42,662 nt of DNA, taken from contig JADHOX010000005.1 in assembly GCA_016778805.1 (NCBI GenBank), forward strand, positions 1 through 42,662, written 5' to 3'. The stretch comes from Rickettsiales bacterium (GTDB lineage Bacteria > Pseudomonadota > Alphaproteobacteria > Rickettsiales > JABIRX01). The notes under the pieces are model-generated. The model searched no databases, was not told the origin of the DNA, and saw only the letters and a list, made by a program, of their open reading frames with translations. Made by a program: the position numbers and the translations under genes. Shown here piece after piece: positions 17,655-27,313 of the stretch; the first letter of the stretch is position 1, and each line of letters starts with the position of its first letter.

Positions 17655-19182
17655 TAATTTTTTTGCAAAAATTTTTTCTTTCTCATTTTTTACATTTATT
17701 TCAAGAATATTTGGCCTAGCTCGTGATACTGTAATAGCTTATAAAATCGGAGCTAGTGCTGCATCAGATATATTCTTCGTGGCTTTAAAAGCGCCAAATT
17801 TTTTTAGAGCCTTATTTGCTGAAGGAGCTTTCACACAAGCCTTTATTCCTATTTATAATCAAGTTCTAAAAAAAGACCAAGTTTCAGCGAAAAAATTTTG
17901 TAATAACATTTTTTATTTCATGATAATTGCGCTTACTATCTTTGTAATATTGCTTGAAATCTATATGGATAAGGTAATGTTTCTTTTCGCTCCGGGTTTT
18001 TCAAATGAACCAGAAAAATTTAATCACTTAGTTTTCATTGCTCGAATTACATTTCCATATTTAATATTTATATCTTTATGCTGTATTTATTCAGCAATAT
18101 TAAATTCATTTCATAAATATTCACCAACTGCAATTGTTCCTATCATTAGCAATTTATTTCTAATAATTGGAGTTTTTACATTATTTGATTATACTCAAGA
18201 TCATGTTTTATCATTGGCACTGGCTTTTGTATTTTCAGGAATAATACAACTAATTTATTTGATTTATCATACCCATAAAATCAATATCAAAATTAAGCCT
18301 CAATATACTGAAATATCTTCATCAGAAAAAACATTTTCGAGAAAAATAATACCTGCAATTATTGGTGCTTCAATCATTCAAATTAATATTTGGATTGATA
18401 CAATTTTTGCTTCAATGATGAGTAATGTTGTATCATATTATAATTATGCTGAAAGATTAATTAATCTACCTGTGGCCCTTGTAATAACATCAATAACAAT
18501 TGTGTTATTACCATCTCTGACAAAGGCAATACAATCTGATAATAAATCCGAAATTAGCAAATATAACAAAAAATCAATCCATTTATCAATTTTGTTAATT
18601 ACACCTGCTGCATCTGGTTTGTTTATGTTAGCAATGCCAATTGTTTTTACACTTTTTTCAAGAGGGGAGTTTAATTTAGAATCAACAATTCATACTGCTA
18701 TAATCATTAAAACACTTGCTGTTTATTTACCGGCTATTTGTTTAATGCGAATTATAAATACTAATTTCTTTGCAAGATCAGATACTAAGACACCAATGAA
18801 AGTTGCGTTTTTATTAATGATCTTAAACATTATTTTTAATTATATTTTAGTCAAATATTTTGGCTATATTGGTATTGCTTTATCAACATCAATAATTACT
18901 TGGATTGGAGTTTTTATTAGCTTCACAATTGTATCAAAAAAACACGGAAACCTTTTTAAATTTGCTACAAATATTTCATTTTATTTAAAAATTTTAATTG
19001 CAAATATTTTGATGATAATAGCTCTATTTTATTTCAAGAATAACTTTTTTAGTGATTATGATTTAAATGAGTTAGAGCGAATAGTAAATTTAACTATATT
19101 AATGATTATCGGTTTTTTTACTTATCTAATATCATTAATTTGTTTTTTTGGATCTATCAAAAAACTCAAAAAATCTTTTTAA
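17623..19182 (+). CDS. murJ: lipid II flippase MurJ (MviN)
   Basis: MurJ moves lipid II across the inner membrane for peptidoglycan synthesis. The frame is open further upstream to a TTG at 17596, but ATG at 17623 gives the expected start (MNTKITEKQSNNFFAK) and is preferred; ATG at 17617 is also possible. About 520 residues form the typical MviN series of some 14 membrane helices. Family segments include SRIFGLARDTVIAYKIGAS, FFRALFAEGAFTQAFIPIY and LARS-type FFARSDTKTPMK near residue 390. The start lies inside the end of the RND permease (32-base overlap), so translation is probably coupled. The stop overlaps the opposite-strand rmuC stop by four bases. Its presence implies that some peptidoglycan is made. 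Confidence 0.92.
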   Translation: MNTKITEKQSNNFFAKIFSFSFFTFISRIFGLARDTVIAYKIGASAASDIFFVALKAPNFFRALFAEGAFTQAFIPIYNQVLKKDQVSAKKFCNNIFYFMIIALTIFVILLEIYMDKVMFLFAPGFSNEPEKFNHLVFIARITFPYLIFISLCCIYSAILNSFHKYSPTAIVPIISNLFLIIGVFTLFDYTQDHVLSLALAFVFSGIIQLIYLIYHTHKINIKIKPQYTEISSSEKTFSRKIIPAIIGASIIQINIWIDTIFASMMSNVVSYYNYAERLINLPVALVITSITIVLLPSLTKAIQSDNKSEISKYNKKSIHLSILLITPAASGLFMLAMPIVFTLFSRGEFNLESTIHTAIIIKTLAVYLPAICLMRIINTNFFARSDTKTPMKVAFLLMILNIIFNYILVKYFGYIGIALSTSIITWIGVFISFTIVSKKHGNLFKFATNISFYLKILIANILMIIALFYFKNNFFSDYDLNELERIVNLTILMIIGFFTYLISLICFFGSIKKLKKSF

Positions 19183-20354
19183 GCTGCATCTGAATCATCA
19201 TTTGAATCAATTGCGTAAACTTTATTAGTTTTGGCACCTAGAGTTTTGATTTTTTCTATTTTCGAAACAATTCCACCTTTGCCAGTTATTTTCTTAAAAC
19301 TATTATCTAAAATATCATTTGTATTGTTAACAGCTTTTTTTGCCTGCTGAAGATTTTCAACTAAACCAGCAAATTTATCATATAAAGCACCAGATTCTTT
19401 TGCAATAATCTCAGCATTTTTATTAATATTATAATTACTCCATGTTGAATAAATAATTTTTAAAGTTGAATGAAATGATAATGGTCCTGTTAAAAGAATT
19501 TTTTTATCCCATGCATCCCAAAAAATTTCAGGTTTATGTTGTATCAAAAGATTATATGCTGACTCAATTGGCATAAACATAATAACAAAATCATAATTTG
19601 TTAAATTCGAACTATGATAGGCCTTTTCAGATAATGAACTAATATGAGTTTTTATTGAGTTAATATGTTGTTTTAAATCTGATTCATGATTACTAACACA
19701 ATATGCCTCATATGCATTAAGAGATAATTTTGAATCTACAATGATATCTCGTTCTCCAGGAAGTTTAATAACTATATCAGGTCTAATTATTTGACCATTA
19801 TCATTAGTAGATGAAACCTGAGTAAAATATTCAATATTTTTACGTAATCCAGAATTTTCGAGTAATTTTTCAAGAATAATCTCACCCCATCTTCCCTGAT
19901 ATTTATTATCTCCTTTAATTGCAGAAGCTAAATTATTAGCATCATTAGAAAGCTTTTGATTTAAATTAAATAAATTTTTAACTTCTTGTTTTAAAGAAAT
20001 TCTATCTCGCAAATCAGCATCATTTCTTTCTTTAAAATTTTTTTCAAAATTGTTAATTGAATTTTTTAAGGGTGATAATATTTCGTCAATATTTTTATTG
20101 TTATCTTCAACTAATTCAGTCTTAAATTTTTTATATATATTATAAGACATATTTTCAAAATTTGTTTTTAGATTCTCCTCTAATTTTACAAATTCAGAAT
20201 TTTTATATTTTTCATGTTCGAATTTATTATTTATGTCGATATTTGATAATCTTAAATCATTATTCTCTTGTTTTAATTTTTGATTTTGAACAAATAAGAA
20301 TATCGAAAATACAGAAACTAAAATTGTAAAAAAGATTATTACCAATTCAAACAT
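19179..20354 (-). CDS. rmuC: DNA recombination protein RmuC
   Basis: The 391 residues begin with a membrane anchor (residues 1-23), then a coiled coil up to about 130 (KLKQENNDLRLSNIDINN and on). The RmuC nuclease-like core follows, with GRWGEIILEKLLENSGL, IRPDIVIKLPGERDIIVDSK and FVIMFMPIESAYNLL. The PD-(D/E)xK-like residues D and DSK in that core are kept. RmuC limits inversions between short repeats in E. coli; its biochemistry is poorly known. The start codon overlaps the uvrD stop (TAATG), so it is the second gene of a uvrD-rmuC pair. Confidence 0.9.
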   Translation of the reverse strand: MFELVIIFFTILVSVFSIFLFVQNQKLKQENNDLRLSNIDINNKFEHEKYKNSEFVKLEENLKTNFENMSYNIYKKFKTELVEDNNKNIDEILSPLKNSINNFEKNFKERNDADLRDRISLKQEVKNLFNLNQKLSNDANNLASAIKGDNKYQGRWGEIILEKLLENSGLRKNIEYFTQVSSTNDNGQIIRPDIVIKLPGERDIIVDSKLSLNAYEAYCVSNHESDLKQHINSIKTHISSLSEKAYHSSNLTNYDFVIMFMPIESAYNLLIQHKPEIFWDAWDKKILLTGPLSFHSTLKIIYSTWSNYNINKNAEIIAKESGALYDKFAGLVENLQQAKKAVNNTNDILDNSFKKITGKGGIVSKIEKIKTLGAKTNKVYAIDSNDDSDAA

Positions 20355-22498
20355 TAACTAACCTTTTTTAAAGAATTAGCAGTAGTATATCGAATTTTTC
20401 CATTATCAAATTTTACTTCAACTACATCACCAATAACTGATTTAATAATACCAATACCATGATGATCATGTTCAACTTTGTCATCTTTAACAAAATCATT
20501 ACGCTTATTATTTAAATTTGAAGTTGTTTCAGATCTATTAAAAGACTTATTACCGGAAGGCTTGAAGAATTTTTGTTTGTTATAAAATTGAGTTTCTTCA
20601 TAACAATCATTAGGTAAATCTCTTATAAATCTTGAAGGGATAGTAGATTGCCATTGATTATACATTCTTCTATTATTTGCGTAAGAAATAAATAAATTTC
20701 GCTTAGCTCGAGTAATACCAACATAAGCAAGCCTCCTTTCTTCTTCTAGCGCTTTAGTTCCAGATTCTTCAAGCGATCGCTGATGCGGAAACAAACCATC
20801 TTCCCAGCCTGTTAAAAACACATTATCGAATTCCAACCCTTTAGATTGGTGAAGGGTCATCATTACTAAATGATCCTCAGATTCAGAAGATTGATTCTCA
20901 CTTACTAAATTTACATGCTCAATAAATTCTTCAACATTATGAAAATCTTCAATTGCTTTAATGAATTCTTTAATATTTTCAATTCTACTTTCATTATCTT
21001 GCTTTTTGTCTTCTTTGAGCATCCTGATATAGCCAGAATCATTGATTAAATTTCCAACAGCCAAGGCAAAATCCTCTGTTTGCATTTGCTCTGCATAAGA
21101 ATCAATTAGATTTAAAAAAGCTGAGATTTCTATAGTAAGCTTTGCAGAAAATTGTTTACTAGCATTTAAATCTTTAAGAGCATGAAAATAAGAAATATTT
21201 TTGGTATATGCATAATCGGTTATTTTGTTATAAGAAATAGGGCCAAGGCCTCTTTTGGGAGTATTAATAATTCTTTCAAAAGCAAGATTATCAGAATTAT
21301 TAACAACTAGTCTAATATAACTAATTAAATCTTTTATTTCTTTTCTTTCATAAAATCTAAGCCCTCCATATATTTTATATGGAATTGATTGATTAACCAG
21401 ATTATCTTCAAAAATTCTTGTTTGAAAAAAAGCTCTAACTAAAACAGCAATATTTTTATATGTACCTGTTTTCTGATAAATAGTTTTAATTTCTTCTATA
21501 ATAGAATTAGCTTCAGTTGTATCATCAAAACATGCTAATAGTTTAATTTTATCTCCAGATTTAGCCTTAGTAAAAAGCTCTTTCTTGTATCGTTCTTGGT
21601 TATTACCAATTAAATTATTTGCAGCATTTAAAATATTCTGAGTACTTCGATAATTTTCCTGAAGTTTGATTATTTTGGCACCTTTGTAATCTTTTTCAAA
21701 CCTTAAAATATTTTGAACTTCAGCTCCTCTAAAAGAATATATTGATTGATCATCATCACCAACACAACATACATTATTATTGCCTTGTGAAAGCAATTTT
21801 AACCACAAATATTGAGCAACATTAGTATCTTGATATTCATCAACTAAAATATATTTTATTTGTCGAGTTATGTCTGATAAAACTGCATCATTATTTTTAA
21901 GTAGATTTATAAACTGTAAAATTAAATCACCAAAATCAACTGCATTTAAATCTTTGAGGTTATCCTGATAAGATTGATATATTTCATTGGCTTTATATGC
22001 AGCTTCATTAAAAAGATGGGATGCGTTAATATCATTTGGATTAAGAGCTTTATCTTTCCAGCTTGAAATTACAAAAGCTAATTTTTTTGCAGGAAATTCT
22101 TTTGGATCAATTTTTTTTAATTCCTGTATTTTTTTTATAAGGTTAATTTGATCCTCCTGATCAATTATCAAAAAATTTGAAGCTAAACCAATTAAATGTG
22201 AATATTTTCTTAAAAACTTTGCAGAAAGAGAGTGAAATGTACCAATATTAATGAGAGCAGAATCCATTTCTAATAAATCAGAGATTCTTTCTTTCATTTC
22301 TAATGCGGCTTTATTTGTAAAAGTTACAGCCATTATTTGTTCAGGTAATGCAACCTGAGAAGCAACAAGATTTGCAATCCTAGAAGTCAACACAGTTGTT
22401 TTCCCCGTTCCTGCACCAGCAAGAACAAGAAGAGGGCCATGTAAGTAATTTACAGCTTGAAGCTGTGAATCATTTAAATTCAAAAAAAAATCTTTCAC
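20354..22498 (-). CDS. uvrD: UvrD/PcrA-type superfamily 1 DNA helicase
   Basis: This 714-residue 3'-5' DNA helicase acts in nucleotide excision repair, mismatch repair and replication restart. Superfamily 1A motifs are present in order: motif I GAGTGKTT (28-35), motif II VDEYQDTN, motif III GDDDQSIYSFRGA, motif IV LQENYRST, motif V VMMTLHQSKGLEFD and motif VI YVGITRAKRNLFIS. The C-terminal tail (DDKVEHDHHGIGIIKSV) is the small RNA-polymerase-binding Tudor-like domain of PcrA/UvrD. The start is GTG. It is divergent from the asmA-like gene across 105 bases, and both of these genes begin with GTG in the same GAAAGTGAAA context. Confidence 0.93.
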   Translation of the reverse strand: MKDFFLNLNDSQLQAVNYLHGPLLVLAGAGTGKTTVLTSRIANLVASQVALPEQIMAVTFTNKAALEMKERISDLLEMDSALINIGTFHSLSAKFLRKYSHLIGLASNFLIIDQEDQINLIKKIQELKKIDPKEFPAKKLAFVISSWKDKALNPNDINASHLFNEAAYKANEIYQSYQDNLKDLNAVDFGDLILQFINLLKNNDAVLSDITRQIKYILVDEYQDTNVAQYLWLKLLSQGNNNVCCVGDDDQSIYSFRGAEVQNILRFEKDYKGAKIIKLQENYRSTQNILNAANNLIGNNQERYKKELFTKAKSGDKIKLLACFDDTTEANSIIEEIKTIYQKTGTYKNIAVLVRAFFQTRIFEDNLVNQSIPYKIYGGLRFYERKEIKDLISYIRLVVNNSDNLAFERIINTPKRGLGPISYNKITDYAYTKNISYFHALKDLNASKQFSAKLTIEISAFLNLIDSYAEQMQTEDFALAVGNLINDSGYIRMLKEDKKQDNESRIENIKEFIKAIEDFHNVEEFIEHVNLVSENQSSESEDHLVMMTLHQSKGLEFDNVFLTGWEDGLFPHQRSLEESGTKALEEERRLAYVGITRAKRNLFISYANNRRMYNQWQSTIPSRFIRDLPNDCYEETQFYNKQKFFKPSGNKSFNRSETTSNLNNKRNDFVKDDKVEHDHHGIGIIKSVIGDVVEVKFDNGKIRYTTANSLKKVS

Positions 22499-22603
22499 TT
22501 TCGATTTGTTACAATATAAATTTTAAAAATAACTTTTTTAAATTTTTAAAATAAAAAATTTATTAATATATTAGTTATTACAACAATTAATTTTATATAG
22601 AAA

Positions 22604-25453
22604 GTGAAAACCAAATTATTAAAAACTTTTGTAATAATTTTCATAGTATTCGGTGTTACATATGCTGCAGGTAAATTAGCAATAAAATTTGCTGACAAAA
22701 AAAAACTACAAAATTATATTTCACAATCAATTGAAGCTGATGTTAAAATTAAAGGAAAATTAGAATTTAGATTTTTTCCAACTCCTCACATTACAATAAC
22801 GCATTTAAGAATTAATAACTTAAGAAGAAACCTAGCTAATTTATCAATTAGAGCTCCAGAAGCTAAAATTTTTCCCGATTTTATTTCCTTGCTTTCATTT
22901 GATTTTGTCGTTGATTATGTAGAATTTAAAAATTCTCAATTAAATCTTGAATTAGTTGGTTTAGAAAAAGATTTTAAACAATTTTCAGGAAAATTATCAA
23001 ACAGAATTAGATTTACAGATTCAAGTTTATTAATAACAAATCAAAAATACAAACTCGAAAAAAAATTTGAAGATTTAACCTTATTCATTGAAAAAAACAA
23101 ATCTCAATATAGTGTAAATGGAAGCTTTTCTTCAAAGCTTAATCAATATAAAATTTCATCTAATTTTGATCACTCTAGTGATATTCTAAAAATGGAAACA
23201 TTTTTATCATCAGACAACAATAGAATGAAAATGTCTGGTGAAATTAATAAATCAGAATCATCATTTATCTCAGAAAGTAAAGTTTCTGGTCCAAGTATAC
23301 AAAAATTCTTATTTAAGTTTATTAATAGAGCCCCAGTATTTTTTCCGGATGGATCTAATAGTGAATTTGATCTTAGTTTTAATTTAACACTTAATCATGA
23401 AGGTATATCTGCTGATGATATAAAAATTTCTGGTCCATCTTTAAATTCTGATGCTAAATTTATTCTTAGAAATGATGGTACTGGTGAATTAAGCTTTGAT
23501 ATTTTTGATGTTCAAATTGATGATATTATTTCTCATGAGGAAACAACTAGAATTACTCAAGAGTTACTTAAGTTAGGTCAGGATGACCAAATTAATATGA
23601 CAATGCCTGAATCTGGGATATTTGATTTATATATTAATGCTAAAAACATTAATATTTATGACCACTCCCTTCATAATGTCGCGGGAAAAATGACTTTTGA
23701 TGGTAATGATTCTGACAATAAATTCAAAGTTGACCTTCTTCATTCCAAATTTAATGACGTGAAAATAGAAGGAGTAATTTCATCAAAAGATGATTTAACT
23801 CAATTATCATCAATGAATGGAAAAATTGTATCTTCAGGATCAAGCCTAATTGATATTATTAATTCATTTGATAGAAATGTAAATTTAGTAAATAACAACA
23901 CATTAAAAAACTATGATTTTGAAGCTGATTTTGTTTTATCAGAAAAACTCTTTCAAGTTACTAATATCAAATCCAAATTTGACGATACAAATGTAAATGG
24001 AGAAATTGTTATAGATAATAATGATGATAGTAAAAACTCGAATATTTTATTAAATTTTGATTCTATAAACTTTGACGATTATATCATTTTTGACTTTGAT
24101 AAACAGCAAAGAAATATTTTTGATTTTGTTTTTGGATCAATTTCAAAGGATTCAGATAACAGGTCACTTTTTCAAAAATTTCTGTGGCTTAGAAACGTTA
24201 ATAGTCAAATAAAATATCAATTTAATTTTGATAAATTTATTTCAAATAATATTACTGATAAAAATTTATCTGTAGGAGGAAAACTTGATTATAGATATTT
24301 CGCAATTGATGCTTTCGAAATTGATAGTAAAAAGAATTCATTCAATGCTAAATTCATAATTGATATTAATGATGTTAGCCCAATAGCAAAATTAATTATA
24401 AATGGAGAATTGTTAAATTATGATTTTTTAGCTTATCAAAATGATAATAATGATAAATGGTCAACAAATTATTTTAGAATACCAGATTTTACTGATTTAC
24501 CTGGTTATATTAATATTTCTCTTGATGAGTTTAATTACAAAGACCTTAATCTTTCAAACCTAAAATTTGATACCAAAATTATTGATAATGTATTATATTT
24601 TGATGTTTTCAAAGGTAACATTTATGAAATTGGTGATTTTAATATAGCTGGAAACTTCATTATTGCCGGTGTTCCAACTGTTAATGTTGCATACACTTTT
24701 AAAAATTTAAAAATTCATTCACTTTTTAAACACTTATTCGACTACGAAGGAATTCAAACAATTATTAACTCATCAGGAACAATCAATTGTTTTGGACAAA
24801 ACACTTATATGTTTTTTAATAGCTTAAGATCTGATATAAGAATTGTTACAAGACCTGTGACATTAAAAAATTACAATATCAGAAATGTCATTCAGTATAT
24901 TGCAGATATTTCTAATTATGAACAAAATTTGCCTAAATATAATCTTGATGAAATGCTTCTTGATGGAGAGGTTGTTTTTTCTCCTCTTGATCTTAGCCTA
25001 AAAATTAACAAAGGGATACTTACCGTTGATAATATATCATTTAATACCGATTCTTCTAAATCAATATTTAGCGGTTTGATAAATTTACCTGAGCAAAATT
25101 TTGCTGTTAATAACGTTAATCTATTTAGATCTTTTTATAGATCAGGTGATGATGTTAATGAACAAATGCTTCGATTTGATAAAAAATATAGTGGTAATTT
25201 ATATGATCCTGAATATGTTCTTGAAGATAATCAAGTTGAAGGATTTGTTAAAAGTCTAAAAAATCATGCTGATCAAGTTATACAAAGAAGAAATAAATTA
25301 AGACAAGATCAGATTGAGCTTCAGAAAAAACTAGATGAAGAATTTAGGAAAAAAGAAGAGGAGAGACTTAAAAAGGAAGCTGAAGAACTTTCAAATTCAG
25401 AAGATAATAATATTGAAGAATTTGAAAATGTTTCAGATGAACAATTTTATTAA
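22604..25453 (+). CDS. AsmA-family envelope protein
   Basis: The 949-residue protein starts with a single membrane helix (about residues 5-25). An AsmA N-terminal domain follows (KLQNYISQSIEADVKIKGKL, then FRFFPTPHITITHLRI). A long beta-strand-rich body and an AsmA_2-like C-terminal part come after it (around SLRSDIRIVTRPVTLKNYNI and FSPLDLSLKINKGILTVDNI). The tail from about 880 is a Lys/Glu-rich coiled coil. AsmA-like proteins form periplasm-spanning grooves that carry phospholipids to the outer membrane, as shown for TamB, YhdP and YdbH; this role is inferred. The start is GTG with an AGAAAG ribosome site; no early in-frame ATG fits better. It leads a run with yfgM-like, bamB and der, nine bases upstream of the first. 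Confidence 0.82.
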   Translation: MKTKLLKTFVIIFIVFGVTYAAGKLAIKFADKKKLQNYISQSIEADVKIKGKLEFRFFPTPHITITHLRINNLRRNLANLSIRAPEAKIFPDFISLLSFDFVVDYVEFKNSQLNLELVGLEKDFKQFSGKLSNRIRFTDSSLLITNQKYKLEKKFEDLTLFIEKNKSQYSVNGSFSSKLNQYKISSNFDHSSDILKMETFLSSDNNRMKMSGEINKSESSFISESKVSGPSIQKFLFKFINRAPVFFPDGSNSEFDLSFNLTLNHEGISADDIKISGPSLNSDAKFILRNDGTGELSFDIFDVQIDDIISHEETTRITQELLKLGQDDQINMTMPESGIFDLYINAKNINIYDHSLHNVAGKMTFDGNDSDNKFKVDLLHSKFNDVKIEGVISSKDDLTQLSSMNGKIVSSGSSLIDIINSFDRNVNLVNNNTLKNYDFEADFVLSEKLFQVTNIKSKFDDTNVNGEIVIDNNDDSKNSNILLNFDSINFDDYIIFDFDKQQRNIFDFVFGSISKDSDNRSLFQKFLWLRNVNSQIKYQFNFDKFISNNITDKNLSVGGKLDYRYFAIDAFEIDSKKNSFNAKFIIDINDVSPIAKLIINGELLNYDFLAYQNDNNDKWSTNYFRIPDFTDLPGYINISLDEFNYKDLNLSNLKFDTKIIDNVLYFDVFKGNIYEIGDFNIAGNFIIAGVPTVNVAYTFKNLKIHSLFKHLFDYEGIQTIINSSGTINCFGQNTYMFFNSLRSDIRIVTRPVTLKNYNIRNVIQYIADISNYEQNLPKYNLDEMLLDGEVVFSPLDLSLKINKGILTVDNISFNTDSSKSIFSGLINLPEQNFAVNNVNLFRSFYRSGDDVNEQMLRFDKKYSGNLYDPEYVLEDNQVEGFVKSLKNHADQVIQRRNKLRQDQIELQKKLDEEFRKKEEERLKKEAEELSNSEDNNIEEFENVSDEQFY

Positions 25454-25461
25454 TTTGTAAA

Positions 25462-26055
25462 ATGGATTTATTAAAAGAAGTTCAACAGGAAGTTGAAAGA
25501 GATAAGCTTAAAGCTTTTTTTATGAATAATTATAAAACAATAACATTAGCAGTTTTATTACTAGTCTCTGCTTTTATTGCATCATTATTATATAAAAATT
25601 ACAAAACAAAGCAAATTACTAATTCTTATATTGAATTCATTGAAAATAGTAAAAATAATTTTGAATCAGAAATTAATTCTCAGCAACCTAACGCTATCGA
25701 AACGATTCATTTCATTAATAAATATAGCTATCTATCAAAAAGCGGAGATAAAACTGCTGCTCAGGATTTGTTAAATTCTCTAAATTATAAAAATGTGGAT
25801 TACCAACCATTTAGAGAACTACTTTATCTTTATGATCATAATATCGATGGGGAACTAAATAATAATGATTCTAAAATATTCAATAAAGAAGCGATATTCA
25901 TTAAGATTTTAAATGAAATTCAAAATGGTAATTTAGCAATAGCCGAACAAAACTTACAAGATTTTATTTCTGAACCAACAATTTCTGAAGCACTAAGAAA
26001 TAAATCTCAAGAATTATTAAAAATTGTAAGATTTAATCTTAATGAGAATATTTAA
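25462..26055 (+). CDS. YfgM-like / DUF2659-type membrane-anchored tetratricopeptide protein
   Basis: The 197 residues have a short cytoplasmic start, one membrane helix (about 28-44) and a periplasmic helical domain consistent with tetratricopeptide repeats. It sits directly before bamB and der, the same order as yfgM-bamB-der in E. coli, where YfgM is a periplasmic helper of the Sec translocon. Sequence similarity by eye is mostly in the N-terminal anchor, so the call rests strongly on position. The stop overlaps the start of bamB by 14 bases, which suggests coupled translation. Confidence 0.7.
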   Translation: MDLLKEVQQEVERDKLKAFFMNNYKTITLAVLLLVSAFIASLLYKNYKTKQITNSYIEFIENSKNNFESEINSQQPNAIETIHFINKYSYLSKSGDKTAAQDLLNSLNYKNVDYQPFRELLYLYDHNIDGELNNNDSKIFNKEAIFIKILNEIQNGNLAIAEQNLQDFISEPTISEALRNKSQELLKIVRFNLNENI

Positions 26056-27313
26056 GTTTAGTTTATCATTATTTTTATTTCTGATTAGTTGCGAATCTGA
26101 AAAAAATAAAAAATTACTAGAAGATTCTATTTACATTTATGATTCCACTAATGATGTTTATGACAATACAATTAATAAAGACTATATATTAGATAAGGAT
26201 TCGATTGAGCCTCAATTTGTAAATAACTTAAAAGGCCAATTAAAATTAGATTCTATTAAACCAGAAAGAAAAATAAAAGTTGCAAAAAGGAAAAGTAAAA
26301 TTCTAAGCTCAAATTTAATTATTGATGGAGAGTTTATATACTTTTTTGATGCTAATTCAAATTTTATTAAACAAAATTTAAATCAAAAATCTGATAAATC
26401 TAAAATTGATCTTGGTAAAGATAAAAAAGGGTTCTCATCGCTAAAAAAACATATCTCATTTAATGATAGTAGAATTACTGCTACCATCGGTAACAATAAT
26501 GTTTATTATATTGATAGTGAAAAATTTACACAAATATGGCAAAAAGAATTATCTAGTACAATTCGAGCTAGTAATTTAATTGATAACAAAAATATTTTTC
26601 TTTCTACAATCGATAATGTAATTTTTGCATTAAATAAAATTGATGGTTCTGTAAAATGGAAAAGTGAATTTGATTCTAAACAAACTTCAATTTATGGATC
26701 AGGATTTTTAAAACTTTTTAAAGACAATCTAATTTTCACAACATCTCTAGGTGAAACTATTTCATTAAATAAAAATAATGGTCAGACAATTTGGAATGAT
26801 AAAACAAACATATCAAATATTTATGTCAGTGAATATGATATGTTCGATAGCGAGAATAAACCAATTATTGATAATTATAATTTTTACACATGGACATTTT
26901 CAGGTTATGTTATCAGTTATGATCTAATTAGTGGTATTAGACAATGGAGTTTAAATATTAGACCGATTACAAATCTTTGGTTAAACGGTTCATTATTATA
27001 TACTGTTACAAATGATGCCAAAATAGTTGCTATTGATAAAAACTATGGAAAGATTGCCTGGGTAAAACCACTATCAGATTATAACAAAATTGATGCCGAA
27101 ATTTTTAATGAAAAAAATATTTCATCCATTTTCGTTTTGAATAATAAACTTGCAATTCTATCGAAATCTGGCAGATTACTTTATGTTGATCCTTTAACAG
27201 GTAATTATTTATCAAATCGTAGATTCGTAAAAAATATTATTTCATTACCATATATTTTTGAAGAGAGACTATATTTACAGGATCATTTTGGTAATATTAT
27301 AATTTATAAATAA
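26042..27313 (+). CDS. bamB: outer membrane assembly lipoprotein BamB
   Basis: The 423-residue protein starts with a lipoprotein signal whose lipobox is LISC (Cys17). After a ~70-residue linker comes an eight-bladed propeller made of PQQ-like repeats, seen as recurring NKIDGSVKWKSEFDSKQTS, NKNNGQTIWNDKT, SGIRQWSLNIRP and DKNYGKIAWVKPL units. BamB supports BamA in inserting beta-barrel proteins in the outer membrane. The linker is longer than in E. coli. The order YfgM-like, bamB, der matches gammaproteobacteria. The bamB stop and der start overlap by one base (TAATG at 27311-27315). Confidence 0.88.
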   Translation: MRIFKFSLSLFLFLISCESEKNKKLLEDSIYIYDSTNDVYDNTINKDYILDKDSIEPQFVNNLKGQLKLDSIKPERKIKVAKRKSKILSSNLIIDGEFIYFFDANSNFIKQNLNQKSDKSKIDLGKDKKGFSSLKKHISFNDSRITATIGNNNVYYIDSEKFTQIWQKELSSTIRASNLIDNKNIFLSTIDNVIFALNKIDGSVKWKSEFDSKQTSIYGSGFLKLFKDNLIFTTSLGETISLNKNNGQTIWNDKTNISNIYVSEYDMFDSENKPIIDNYNFYTWTFSGYVISYDLISGIRQWSLNIRPITNLWLNGSLLYTVTNDAKIVAIDKNYGKIAWVKPLSDYNKIDAEIFNEKNISSIFVLNNKLAILSKSGRLLYVDPLTGNYLSNRRFVKNIISLPYIFEERLYLQDHFGNIIIYK